This document shows, in pieces, positions 26,213 through 33,408 of a stretch of DNA of 47,041 nucleotides. The notes below the pieces were generated by a model. The model saw only the letters and a program-made list of their open reading frames with translations. It was not told where the DNA came from and did no database searches. Location: the IMG/VR virus record IMGVR_UViG_3300030202_003906, positions 1 through 47,041 of that record; one strand, given 5' to 3'. The DNA comes from a virus. Every line of letters starts with the position of its first letter. Position 1 is the stretch's first letter. A program made the translations under genes and the position numbers.

Positions 26213-27212
26213 AGTAGGAATTATTGGTTGCGGAGGCATATTTCCAAGACATATAGAAGCAATAGAAGCTAATGAAGAATTTGAATTAACATCAGTTTGT
26301 GATATACAACCTACATTAGCTAAAAGTTTAGGTAAAAGATATAATGTATCATATTATACTGATTACCAAGAAATGATTAAAAACGAAGATGTTAATTTCA
26401 TTGTTATTGCTACCCCAAATGTTTTACATAAAGAACAAGCAGAATTTTCTTTATCTAACAAATGTGATGTATTAATTGAAAAACCTGTAGCATTTAATAT
26501 TAAAGATGTGAAAGCTATTCAAAAACATGCTGAAAAAAGTAAGCAAACTGCTTATTGTGTATTACAAGTTAGATTAAATCCAACAGTACACTTATTAAAA
26601 GAGGTACTTGAAGATAAATTATTAGGGGAAATTAGAGGCTTTAGTTTTACTCAAAGATGGCAACGCCCACTTGAATACTTTTCAGGATGGAGAGGTGAAC
26701 CAGAAGTAGGTGGAGGTATTTTATATGAAACTGGGATTCATTATTTGGATATATTACAATATTTACTTGGAGCCCCTAAAGAAGTACTTGCTACAAAATT
26801 ATATACTACTAAACATAAAGATGGAGTAATTGAAGATACAGTATATTCCCTAGTTGATTATGGTGAATTTGGTGGTACTGTTGAATCTACAATAGCTACA
26901 GAACCACGTAACATTGAAAGTTCTATTTCATTATTAGGATCAAATGGTTATATAAAAATAGGAGGTAAAGCCCTAAATATAATAGAATCAGCAACGTTTT
27001 TAAGTCATGGGAGTACTACAGAATATGATAGAATTAGTAAAAAATATGACCAAGCAAATCAACCTAATTCATATGGTTCTTATCAAGGTTCGTGTCCTAA
27101 CCATCCTGATGTTTATAAAAATTTAAAAGATTTTAATTTGGCTCAAACATATAATGTTATTACCTTAATTGAAGGCATTTATAATAAAGCCGGAGTGGTA
27201 TATGGAAAATAA
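26202..27212 (+). CDS. Gfo/Idh/MocA oxidoreductase, WlbA/WbpB-like
   Basis: A 336-residue NAD(P)-dependent sugar oxidoreductase. GIIGCGGIFPRH at 6-17 is the nucleotide-binding loop, LIEKPVAF at 91-98 holds the catalytic lysine K94, and GGGILYETGIHYLDILQYLLG carries the catalytic histidine in GIHYLD. The first loop and LQVRLNP near 121-127 recall WlbA/WbpB, the UDP-GlcNAcA 3-dehydrogenase. The next classes in that pathway (WbpD-like, DegT) are in the same island, which strengthens the assignment, but inositol-type dehydrogenases share the motifs. Confidence 0.85.
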   Translation: MKYKVGIIGCGGIFPRHIEAIEANEEFELTSVCDIQPTLAKSLGKRYNVSYYTDYQEMIKNEDVNFIVIATPNVLHKEQAEFSLSNKCDVLIEKPVAFNIKDVKAIQKHAEKSKQTAYCVLQVRLNPTVHLLKEVLEDKLLGEIRGFSFTQRWQRPLEYFSGWRGEPEVGGGILYETGIHYLDILQYLLGAPKEVLATKLYTTKHKDGVIEDTVYSLVDYGEFGGTVESTIATEPRNIESSISLLGSNGYIKIGGKALNIIESATFLSHGSTTEYDRISKKYDQANQPNSYGSYQGSCPNHPDVYKNLKDFNLAQTYNVITLIEGIYNKAGVVYGK

Positions 27213-28002
27213 ATTATTAATTTTTATAGTTGCATATCAAAGGCAATCTTATACACAAGGTACTATTGAACTACTTAATAAAGTAAGACCTGAAGGTAGT
27301 ACTGTTATAGTTTGTGATAATGGTTCTACTGATGGAACTAGAGAATGGTTAGAAGAAAACCAAGAAAAATATGATTTAGGCCTTATCTTCCCAGAAGAAA
27401 ATCTAAGAGTAGGTGGAGCTTGGATGTTGCTTACAGAATATTTCCAACCAGAAGATTTTACTCATATTTTATTATTAGATAATGATGGTTGGTTTTCCCC
27501 ATCAAAACCTGATTGGTTTGATCAATGTCTAGAAATATTTGATACAGATCCTAAAATTGCATCATTAGGTTTACAACGTGAAAGAAAACCTGGGTTTTTC
27601 TCAATGGAAAAAACATTTGACCCATATTTTGACTCTAAAGAATTATTTAATGATTTAGAAATTTATGATACAATTTTCTTTGCTGCTTTTAGATTAGATA
27701 AATTTGATTTATGGCATGAAGCATTTTCTAATTGGCCTCATACTTTTGTTGGAGATAAACTAAACACCCATTATATATCTTCAGGTTATCGTTCAGTTAA
27801 AATAACTCCTGGATTTGTAGTAGACATATCTGAATATAATTTTAATAACCCAGACCATGCAGAATATAATAAATGGTTTTATGAAAGAGAAAGGGATGCA
27901 GATGAGTTTAAACGAAGAACTGATATGCATTCTACCACAGGAGAAGATGAACAATTCGTTATTGACAATTTTGGACAAGAATATATTAAATTTTTATCAT
28001 GA
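27202..28002 (+). CDS. GT2-family glycosyltransferase
   Basis: A GT-A glycosyltransferase of 266 residues, starting at ATG 27202 (the longer frame overlaps the oxidoreductase too far). LIFIVAYQRQSY is the first strand, CDNGSTDGTREWL is the nucleotide-sugar signature, and LLLDNDGWF supplies the metal-binding DxD. The C-terminal half is aromatic-rich and ends near HSTTGEDEQFVIDNFG. It overlaps the preceding gene by 11 bases and the next by ATGA. Donor and acceptor are unknown. Confidence 0.82.
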   Translation: MENKLLIFIVAYQRQSYTQGTIELLNKVRPEGSTVIVCDNGSTDGTREWLEENQEKYDLGLIFPEENLRVGGAWMLLTEYFQPEDFTHILLLDNDGWFSPSKPDWFDQCLEIFDTDPKIASLGLQRERKPGFFSMEKTFDPYFDSKELFNDLEIYDTIFFAAFRLDKFDLWHEAFSNWPHTFVGDKLNTHYISSGYRSVKITPGFVVDISEYNFNNPDHAEYNKWFYERERDADEFKRRTDMHSTTGEDEQFVIDNFGQEYIKFLS

Positions 28003-28703
28003 TACACATTTATCAAAGACATTGTAATTTTTCCTCTAATTCAGTAGGAAAAAGTAGACCAGAATGGTTTTCACGTGAAAAATGTTTTCAAAATCTAATT
28101 AAAACCCTAAGTAAGCATAAAAAAGATGTAAAACTTACTATTATGTTTGATGGTGAACCTGATGAGGATCATTTTATTAACAAATATAATAATAGATATA
28201 ATGATATAGTTAAACTAAAAGGAGGTGATGATGCTAGAAGTTTTCTTAATGTAGTTAATCATGTAGCAAAACAAGACATTCCAGAAGATGATATTATATA
28301 TTTTTTAGAAGATGATTATATACATACTTCTAATTGGGTAAAAATAATGTTAGAAGGATTTAACCAAATGAATCTTGATTATCTTACATTATATGATCAT
28401 TCTGATAAGTATTTCCTACCTATGTATGAAAATCTTCAAAGTACAATTTTAGTAACTAAAAGTACTCACTGGAGAACTACTCCATCAACTACAAATACTT
28501 ATGCTTGTAAATTTAATACATTTAAGAAACATTTATCTATCCATAGAGAATATTGTGATTTAGATCGTGGTTTTACAGATGATCATAATAAATTTACTCG
28601 TTTATGGCAGGAAGGTAGTAATTTAGTTTCTAGTATTCCTGGTTGTTTAACTCACGTAGAAACCGAATATTTAAGTCCGGTGGTTGATTGGAGCAAGGTA
28701 TGA
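27999..28703 (+). CDS. Predicted GT-A-like glycosyltransferase of marine-phage type
   Basis: A 234-residue protein resembling short putative glycosyltransferases found in T4-like marine phages. IYFLEDDYIHTSNWV contains an EDD acidic motif that would bind metal and nucleotide sugar. The C-terminal part has several histidines and RTTPSTTNTYACKF. It overlaps both neighbours by ATGA. Activity is inferred from motif and context only. Confidence 0.6.
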   Translation: MIHIYQRHCNFSSNSVGKSRPEWFSREKCFQNLIKTLSKHKKDVKLTIMFDGEPDEDHFINKYNNRYNDIVKLKGGDDARSFLNVVNHVAKQDIPEDDIIYFLEDDYIHTSNWVKIMLEGFNQMNLDYLTLYDHSDKYFLPMYENLQSTILVTKSTHWRTTPSTTNTYACKFNTFKKHLSIHREYCDLDRGFTDDHNKFTRLWQEGSNLVSSIPGCLTHVETEYLSPVVDWSKV

Positions 28704-29482
28704 GTTTTAGTGTAATTATTCCTACTTATAAGGAACCGGAATATCTAGATTTATGCCTTAAATCAGCATTTGAAGGTCAAGTCAATGATAATGAAATTAT
28801 TGTTGTTGTAGATGGTTTTTTAGAATTAAACCAACCAGTTTTAGATAAATATCCTAATGTTGTAGTATTAGATTTGGGTGATAATCAAGGTTTGCCTATA
28901 GCAACGAATTGGGGTGTTTACAACGCAACACATGACTTTATTTTAGTAGTTAATGATGACAACGTATTCCCGCGTAATTGGGACGAAAAATTGTTACCGT
29001 TTAGACAACAAGGTGTAGTAGTATCTCCTAATCAAATTGAACCTGAACCTTCAATGTTCTCTCAATTTATAATTAAAGATTTAGGAAAATCACCTGAAGA
29101 TTTTGATTTGGAAAAATATTGGGAATTTGAAGACACACAATATAAACAAGCTGAATTAAATGGTTCTACATTACCTTTTATGATGAGTAAGTATGATTAT
29201 TTAGCTGTTGGTGGTTGGGATATTATGTATCCTTCTCCTCATGTAGTTGATTGGGATTTCTTTTTAAAATGTGAATATCATAATTTTATTATGAAAAGAG
29301 CATATGTTAATTTTTATCATTTCGCAGGTGCCGCAACTCGTAAAACACCTGAACAAGATGCTGAATCTACTCTTAAAGAACAATTAGCACATCAATTTTT
29401 TGCTACTAAATGGGGAGAACATGCAGCTCATAATCCTGTAGATAATTCTAAATTATTAAATAAATTTTTACCAAATGGCTAA
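28700..29482 (+). CDS. GT2-family glycosyltransferase
   Basis: The last glycosyltransferase of the island, 260 residues from ATG 28700 (ATGA overlap; an in-frame ATG at 28688 is also possible). FSVIIPTYKEPEYLDLCL is the classic GT2 start, NEIIVVVDGF follows, VVNDDNVFPRNW carries the DxD, and GGWDIMYPSPHVVDWDFFLKC contains the ED/WD acceptor motif. The catalytic base is probably within the DWDFF segment. Acceptor unknown. It ends the glycosyltransferase run; a small basic protein follows. Confidence 0.87.
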   Translation: MSFSVIIPTYKEPEYLDLCLKSAFEGQVNDNEIIVVVDGFLELNQPVLDKYPNVVVLDLGDNQGLPIATNWGVYNATHDFILVVNDDNVFPRNWDEKLLPFRQQGVVVSPNQIEPEPSMFSQFIIKDLGKSPEDFDLEKYWEFEDTQYKQAELNGSTLPFMMSKYDYLAVGGWDIMYPSPHVVDWDFFLKCEYHNFIMKRAYVNFYHFAGAATRKTPEQDAESTLKEQLAHQFFATKWGEHAAHNPVDNSKLLNKFLPNG

Positions 29483-29630
29483 ATACTTTTTTTACTCAAA
29501 AAATGATCAAAAACAAGAACCTATTAGTATAATTTATTCTTCTAGTAGACTAAAAGCTGCAAAATTATTTGCTAAAAGGAAAAAAATGGAATTAAAACAA
29601 TTTTTAAGTATTTTTTCTATTTCTAAATGA
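29475..29630 (+). CDS. Small conserved protein, 51 residues
   Basis: A very basic 51-residue protein beginning MAKYFFYSKNDQKQEPISII and containing RLKAAKLFAKRKKMELKQFLSIF. It resembles a short marine-phage protein of unknown function. The start overlaps the glycosyltransferase gene and its stop shares ATGA with the next gene, so it belongs to the same translation chain. Confidence 0.6.
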   Translation: MAKYFFYSKNDQKQEPISIIYSSSRLKAAKLFAKRKKMELKQFLSIFSISK

Positions 29631-30013
29631 TGAAAAATGAAAATATATTAAAACCTTTACGAGAACTTGTAGGTGACAATGTAACTATTAAGGAATCTCC
29701 TAAATCTGAAGCAGAACGAGAAGAATTATTATTTATAGATACTATTAGTACTCTAGATAAGACCTTTGTTTCTGATAATAAGTTGCATGAAGACTATGGA
29801 ATTGATTTATTAGGCTTCACTCAGAACTATTACCATGCAATAGAAAATTTAATTGTTATGTTAGTTGGGTATGATAAAGCTGATATTATTTGGTGGTGGA
29901 TTTGTGAACGTTTTGCTGAAGATGGAGAACTTTTAGGTATAGGAACTGAAGATGGAAAAGTTCATATGATAAAAACACCAAAACAATTATATAAATTCCT
30001 CAAAAATCTATAA
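29627..30013 (+). CDS. Unknown 128-residue protein
   Basis: A soluble acidic protein with no recognised family. The middle contains DYGIDLLGFTQNYYHAIENLIVMLVGYDKADIIWWWICERF, an amphipathic aromatic helix region, followed by a strand pair (GELLGIGTEDGKVHMI) and TPKQLYKFLKNL. The tandem tryptophans WWW are striking. It is coupled to the small basic protein before it by ATGA. Confidence 0.7.
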   Translation: MMKNENILKPLRELVGDNVTIKESPKSEAEREELLFIDTISTLDKTFVSDNKLHEDYGIDLLGFTQNYYHAIENLIVMLVGYDKADIIWWWICERFAEDGELLGIGTEDGKVHMIKTPKQLYKFLKNL

Positions 30014-30036
30014 TATGTATCCTCAAAGATTAATAA

Positions 30037-30231
30037 ATGTCGAAGATACCTCAAAATATGAAGATGATCCCATGTATTTCATGTGGGGAGGATATGCCTG
30101 AATTAAGAGTTACAATGTATGGTTATAAAGTCTGTGTTAATTGTAGTAACGCTAAACCAAAAAAAGCATTAAACGTGCAATTTGGAGAAGGAGATCATAC
30201 ATTTAACGAGACTATAATTTTAGATGACTAA
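30037..30231 (+). CDS. DksA/TraR-type zinc-finger protein
   Basis: A 64-residue protein with four cysteines, C13, C16, C33 and C36, in the C-x2-C-x16-C-x2-C arrangement of DksA/TraR zinc fingers (CISCGED and YGYKVCVNCS). DksA/TraR proteins bind RNA polymerase; small phage versions can alter host transcription. There is no long coiled coil, so it would be a truncated form. It abuts the next gene without a gap. Confidence 0.7.
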   Translation: MSKIPQNMKMIPCISCGEDMPELRVTMYGYKVCVNCSNAKPKKALNVQFGEGDHTFNETIILDD

Positions 30232-30873
30232 ATGCCCAGTGCAAAACCATTAAGTAAAGAACAAATTTTAGCTGCTATGTCTCAAACATTGAGTAATAAA
30301 GCAGCAGCTCGTTACTTGCATGTATCTTATATTCATTATAAAAAGTGGGCTAAAACTTATGATGCTACTGAAGAAGGTTATCCTAACTTATTTGAACAAC
30401 ATAAAAACCAAGCTGGTAAGGGTATACCTAAATTCTTAAGAGCAGGTGGACCTGAACCTGCTCTACTTGATATAATTGAAGGTAGAATAGATGCCTCATC
30501 ATTTAGCCCAGATAAATTAAAGTATAGATTAATCACTGAAGGTTTTTTAAAGGAAGAATGTTCAGTATGTAGTTTTCATGAACGTAGAGTAAGTGACTAT
30601 AAAATTCCATTATTACTTAATTTTAAAGATAATAATAAAAATAACTATCGTAAAGAAAATATAGAGTTACTTTGTTATAATCATTATTTTTTACAAGTTG
30701 GAGATATATTTAGTGACAAACAGATTAAAGGTATTGAAGACCATGTTCCTACTTACCAAAGTAATGTTGAATGGGAAATGGATGATTACCAGAAACAACA
30801 ACTAGAAAAATTAGGATTAGGTGATTCTAAAGATGATGATGATGATCCTTATAGTCTAGTATCAAGAAAATAA
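30232..30873 (+). CDS. HTH plus degenerate HNH-like zinc protein
   Basis: A 213-residue protein with an N-terminal helix-turn-helix (KAAARYLHVSYIHYKKWAKTY at 23-43) and a later zinc-type domain with C110-x2-C113 and C148-x2-H151. The order CSVC, then KIPLLLNFKDNN, then NIELLCYNH copies an HNH nuclease, but the histidine normally in LxLHHxDG is absent (LLLNFKD), so cleavage is doubtful. The acidic tail is DDDDD-rich. It could be a homing-type remnant or a DNA-binding regulator. It directly follows the DksA-like gene. Confidence 0.55.
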   Translation: MPSAKPLSKEQILAAMSQTLSNKAAARYLHVSYIHYKKWAKTYDATEEGYPNLFEQHKNQAGKGIPKFLRAGGPEPALLDIIEGRIDASSFSPDKLKYRLITEGFLKEECSVCSFHERRVSDYKIPLLLNFKDNNKNNYRKENIELLCYNHYFLQVGDIFSDKQIKGIEDHVPTYQSNVEWEMDDYQKQQLEKLGLGDSKDDDDDPYSLVSRK

Positions 30874-30878
30874 ATATT

Positions 30879-31241
30879 ATGTACACTTATAAAGCAACAG
30901 TAGATAGAGTAGTTGATGGCGACACGGTAGATGCCTTAGTTGATTTAGGATTTGATACTTTAAAAAAAGTAAGAATTAGAATGCATGGGATGGATGCTTG
31001 GGAATCAAGAACTAGAGATAAAGAAGAAAAAGTTAAAGGTTTAGCTGCTAAAGCTCGTTTGATTGAGTTATTAAAAGATTATGATAATAAGTTTATTTTA
31101 GTTTCTCATGGAGTAGGTAAATATGGTAGGTGTTTAGGAGAAATATTCCTTTCAAGTTTTAATTTAACAGAAAAAATAAGTGTTAATAATACATTAATCT
31201 CAGAAGGACACGCTAAAGAATATCATGGCGGTAAACGATGA
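30879..31241 (+). CDS. Staphylococcal-nuclease-like (thermonuclease) protein
   Basis: A 120-residue calcium-dependent nuclease fold. VVDGDTVD at 11-18 is the signature; the catalytic residues R34, D39 and E42 lie in RIRMHGMDAWE with the same spacing as R35/D40/E43 of staphylococcal nuclease, and R84 in GKYGRCLGEI matches R87. No signal peptide is present, so it is expected to act inside the cell, perhaps on host DNA or RNA. It ends by ATGA with a small basic gene. Confidence 0.9.
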   Translation: MYTYKATVDRVVDGDTVDALVDLGFDTLKKVRIRMHGMDAWESRTRDKEEKVKGLAAKARLIELLKDYDNKFILVSHGVGKYGRCLGEIFLSSFNLTEKISVNNTLISEGHAKEYHGGKR

Positions 31242-31414
31242 AAAAAAGAATTCCATTACTTAAAAAAAAGAAACATAATAAAATTGTAAATGATTATGAT
31301 CGAACAAAATCTAAACATTTAGAAAGACTAGCTGATAAAATGTTAGAAGATCAAGATAGATTAGATAAGTTACGTGAAAAAAATAGTGATGGTAAATTCT
31401 TAGATTTGTTCTAA
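31238..31414 (+). CDS. Small basic protein, 58 residues
   Basis: A highly charged protein starting with KKRIPLLKKKKHNK and followed by a helix rich in D, K and R (HLERLADKMLEDQDRLDKLRE) that could form a coiled coil. No family recognised. It overlaps the nuclease gene (ATGA) and ends just before a promoter, so it closes this operon. Confidence 0.6.
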   Translation: MKKRIPLLKKKKHNKIVNDYDRTKSKHLERLADKMLEDQDRLDKLREKNSDGKFLDLF

Positions 31415-31415
31415 A

Positions 31416-31447
31416 TTTGGAATCCTAATAAATTGTTCGTACATTTA
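31416..31447 (+). promoter_or_regulatory. Bacteroidota-type promoter
   Basis: TTTG at 31416-31419, a 20-base spacer (GAATCCTA instead of GTTCCCCA) and TACATTTA at 31440-31447, preceded by TTCG as in the other copies. It would drive the gene at 31477, the lytic transglycosylase and the genes after it. Confidence 0.72.
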
Positions 31448-31476
31448 GAGTATAATTAATAATAACATTTACTCTA

Positions 31477-31785
31477 ATGGTAAAAAGGATTAAAGTTAAA
31501 AATGTAGAAGATTTTGAATCATTATTGCAAAATAAAGATATTAAAATATCTAAAGCTATTGCTTCTACAGCAATAAAAAATCTTCATAGCAAAAAACGCT
31601 TCATCCCAGTATTAGAGGTTCATTTAGAAGAATCAGGTGATATATTTGATATTACTTTAGATAAAAAAGATATTCTTCAAACTTTAAAACAAAATTTAGA
31701 AATTCATGAATATCATGAAGAATATGAAGGATGTGCCTTAATAGCATCTGCAATTAAAGAAGTTGAATTAAAAACAAAAAAATGA
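31477..31785 (+). CDS. Unknown 102-residue protein
   Basis: A soluble, charged protein with mixed alpha-beta content (KRIKVKNVEDFESLLQ at the start, IPVLEVHLEESGDIFDITL in the middle, EYEGCALIASAIKEVEL near the end). No named family is recognised. It is the first gene after the promoter at 31416 and shares ATGA with the transglycosylase. Confidence 0.7.
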   Translation: MVKRIKVKNVEDFESLLQNKDIKISKAIASTAIKNLHSKKRFIPVLEVHLEESGDIFDITLDKKDILQTLKQNLEIHEYHEEYEGCALIASAIKEVELKTKK

Positions 31786-32264
31786 AAAAGGTTATATTAT
31801 TAGGATTTATGCCCTTATTTATGGGTATGAATACTACCAAAGAATTAGAAGTATGTTATGAAGAAACTACTATTAAAATTAAACCTAAAACCATTCATTC
31901 TCCCGTTCTTTCAGATAATCTTATTAGAGCTATTATTATGGTTGAATCTAATGGGAATGATTCGGCTATTGGGGATAAACATCTTATAGGAAACGAAGCT
32001 ATAGGTGCATTACAAATTAGACCTATAATGGTTAGAGAAGTTAACCGTATATGTAAATTAACAAATTCAGATATAAGATTTAAACTAAAAGATAGATTTG
32101 ATCGTAATAAATCAATTCAAATGTTTTTTATCTGGAAAGAATACCATCATAAAAATGATAGTAATGAAGTTATAGCTCGCAATTGGAATGGTGGTCCTAA
32201 AGGTTATAAAATTAAGAGAACTGAAAAATATTGGCTAAAAGTCGCTAAACAGTTAAATTCTTAG
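31782..32264 (+). CDS. Lytic transglycosylase/endolysin-like protein
   Basis: A 160-residue peptidoglycan-degrading enzyme. The N-terminal stretch KKVILLGFMPLFMGM is a signal or membrane anchor. The SLT-type core follows: IRAIIMVESNGND at 48-60 with catalytic E55, AIGALQIRPIMVREVN at 73-88 with the GALQI motif, then ARNWNGGPKGY near 137-147. It likely degrades cell wall at lysis, exported by the host. Two very small genes follow, one with a transmembrane segment that could aid lysis. Confidence 0.82.
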   Translation: MKKVILLGFMPLFMGMNTTKELEVCYEETTIKIKPKTIHSPVLSDNLIRAIIMVESNGNDSAIGDKHLIGNEAIGALQIRPIMVREVNRICKLTNSDIRFKLKDRFDRNKSIQMFFIWKEYHHKNDSNEVIARNWNGGPKGYKIKRTEKYWLKVAKQLNS

Positions 32265-32280
32265 TATTTATACACAAAAT

Positions 32281-32406
32281 ATGTATAGTCTCTTTGAAGC
32301 AACATTTGTTATAGTAGTTTTAATTTGGGCTTGCTATACTTTATTCTTTTCCGTATATTCATGTAATAAACAAAAATGTAAAAAAAACTGTAATTGTTAT
32401 GAGTAA
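32281..32406 (+). CDS. Membrane microprotein with cysteine-rich tail
   Basis: A 41-residue protein. Residues 6-26 form a single hydrophobic segment (EATFVIVVLIWACYTLFFSVY), followed by a basic, cysteine-rich tail with C28, C33, C37 and C39. It sits right after the lytic transglycosylase, so a holin- or spanin-like lysis role is possible but unproven. Confidence 0.5.
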   Translation: MYSLFEATFVIVVLIWACYTLFFSVYSCNKQKCKKNCNCYE

Positions 32407-32542
32407 ATCTTCACCTATCGCACGATATAAAGCCTTTATTGAATGGCATGAATGGGCTAAAAAACAACATCCTTCTTATCGTGCTAAAAAAAAGAAAGTA
32501 AAATCCCCTAAATTTGTTTCTTACGGGAAAAATGATAATTAA
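32399..32542 (+). CDS. Small basic protein, 47 residues
   Basis: A 47-residue lysine- and tryptophan-rich protein (FIEWHEWAKKQHPSYRAKKKKVKS). No family is recognised. It overlaps the preceding microprotein by eight bases, so it is probably translated from the same message. Confidence 0.5.
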   Translation: MSKSSPIARYKAFIEWHEWAKKQHPSYRAKKKKVKSPKFVSYGKNDN

Positions 32543-32696
32543 ACCAATGGATGTAATCCTTATGTTGGATTCAGAAGATATGTTATTGATGGATACCATT
32601 GATTTACATAAATTATGTATATTAGCTACTTTAGATTTACAAGTTGAAAAAGAATCATATGCCAAAAATACTAGTCATAGGAGAAATATGTGCTGA
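32532..32696 (+). CDS. Small acidic/leucine-rich protein, 54 residues
   Basis: The ATG at 32532 opens a 54-residue frame (IIKPMDVILMLDSEDMLLMD) that overlaps the preceding gene and runs 38 bases into the heptose kinase gene. The first 36 residues look protein-like, while the last residues lie over the kinase start. It may be a real overlapping gene; confidence is low. Confidence 0.35.
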   Translation: MIIKPMDVILMLDSEDMLLMDTIDLHKLCILATLDLQVEKESYAKNTSHRRNMC

Positions 32697-33408
32697 TAAA
32701 TTTATTTATTGCGATATAAAACGTTTATCACCAGAAGCCCCGGTTCCAATTTTAAACCCAATTAGAACCACGAAAAACCCAGGAATGGCTGGTAATACTC
32801 TAGCTAATATTAAAGCCCTTATACCAGATAGTTATACTATGTCTATAGGACAGGTTGAAGCCATTACTAAAACACGTTATGTAGAGCAAAAAACAAATCA
32901 TATGTTCTTACGAGTTGACGAAGGGGAAGGAAAAATAACACCATTTGAATGGTCATTAGATATTGATGTTTTAATTGGTAAAGCTGATATTGTAATAGTT
33001 AGTGATTATAATAAGGGATTTCTAACAAACGCTGATTTAAAAGAAATTGCTCGTAAATCAACTTTATCTATTTTAGATAGTAAACGTAAGTTAACTGATG
33101 ATATTATTAAAGATTTTACATTTGTAAAATTAAATGAATCTGAACGAATTAATAATCCACAAATTACATTAGATAATGTTATTATAACATTAGGTAAGTA
33201 TGGAGCTCAACACCAAGGTGTAGAATACCCATCATCTAATCCTCAAGACACAATAGATGTTTCTGGTGCAGGTGATACGTTTGTAGCTTCTTTTATTGCT
33301 AAATATTACCAAACAAAAGACACTCGGCTTGCAATTAAATTTGCTAATCAAATGTCAGCTGAAGTAGTATCTAAAAGAGGAGTTGTAACACCAGAAAAAA
33401 ACCTATGA
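32659..33408 (+). CDS. HldE/RfaE kinase-domain protein (PfkB family)
   Basis: A sugar kinase of the ribokinase fold, most like the heptose-7-phosphate kinase domain of HldE. ILVIGEICADKFIYCDIKRL leads into SPEAPVP at 24-30 (HldE signature), then GMAGNTLANI at 42-51, and GAGDTF at 203-208 with catalytic D206. At 249 residues it is shorter than a full kinase domain of about 310, and it has no cytidylyltransferase domain. The TTG start at 32644 is rejected in favour of ATG 32659. Its neighbour at 33405 is an HldD-like epimerase, which supports a heptose role. Confidence 0.83.
   Translation: MPKILVIGEICADKFIYCDIKRLSPEAPVPILNPIRTTKNPGMAGNTLANIKALIPDSYTMSIGQVEAITKTRYVEQKTNHMFLRVDEGEGKITPFEWSLDIDVLIGKADIVIVSDYNKGFLTNADLKEIARKSTLSILDSKRKLTDDIIKDFTFVKLNESERINNPQITLDNVIITLGKYGAQHQGVEYPSSNPQDTIDVSGAGDTFVASFIAKYYQTKDTRLAIKFANQMSAEVVSKRGVVTPEKNL

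Noticed and set aside
32644-32658. TTG start for the HldE-like gene
   Set aside because: The ATG at 32659 gives the typical PKILVIGE start and the extra five residues are not family-like.
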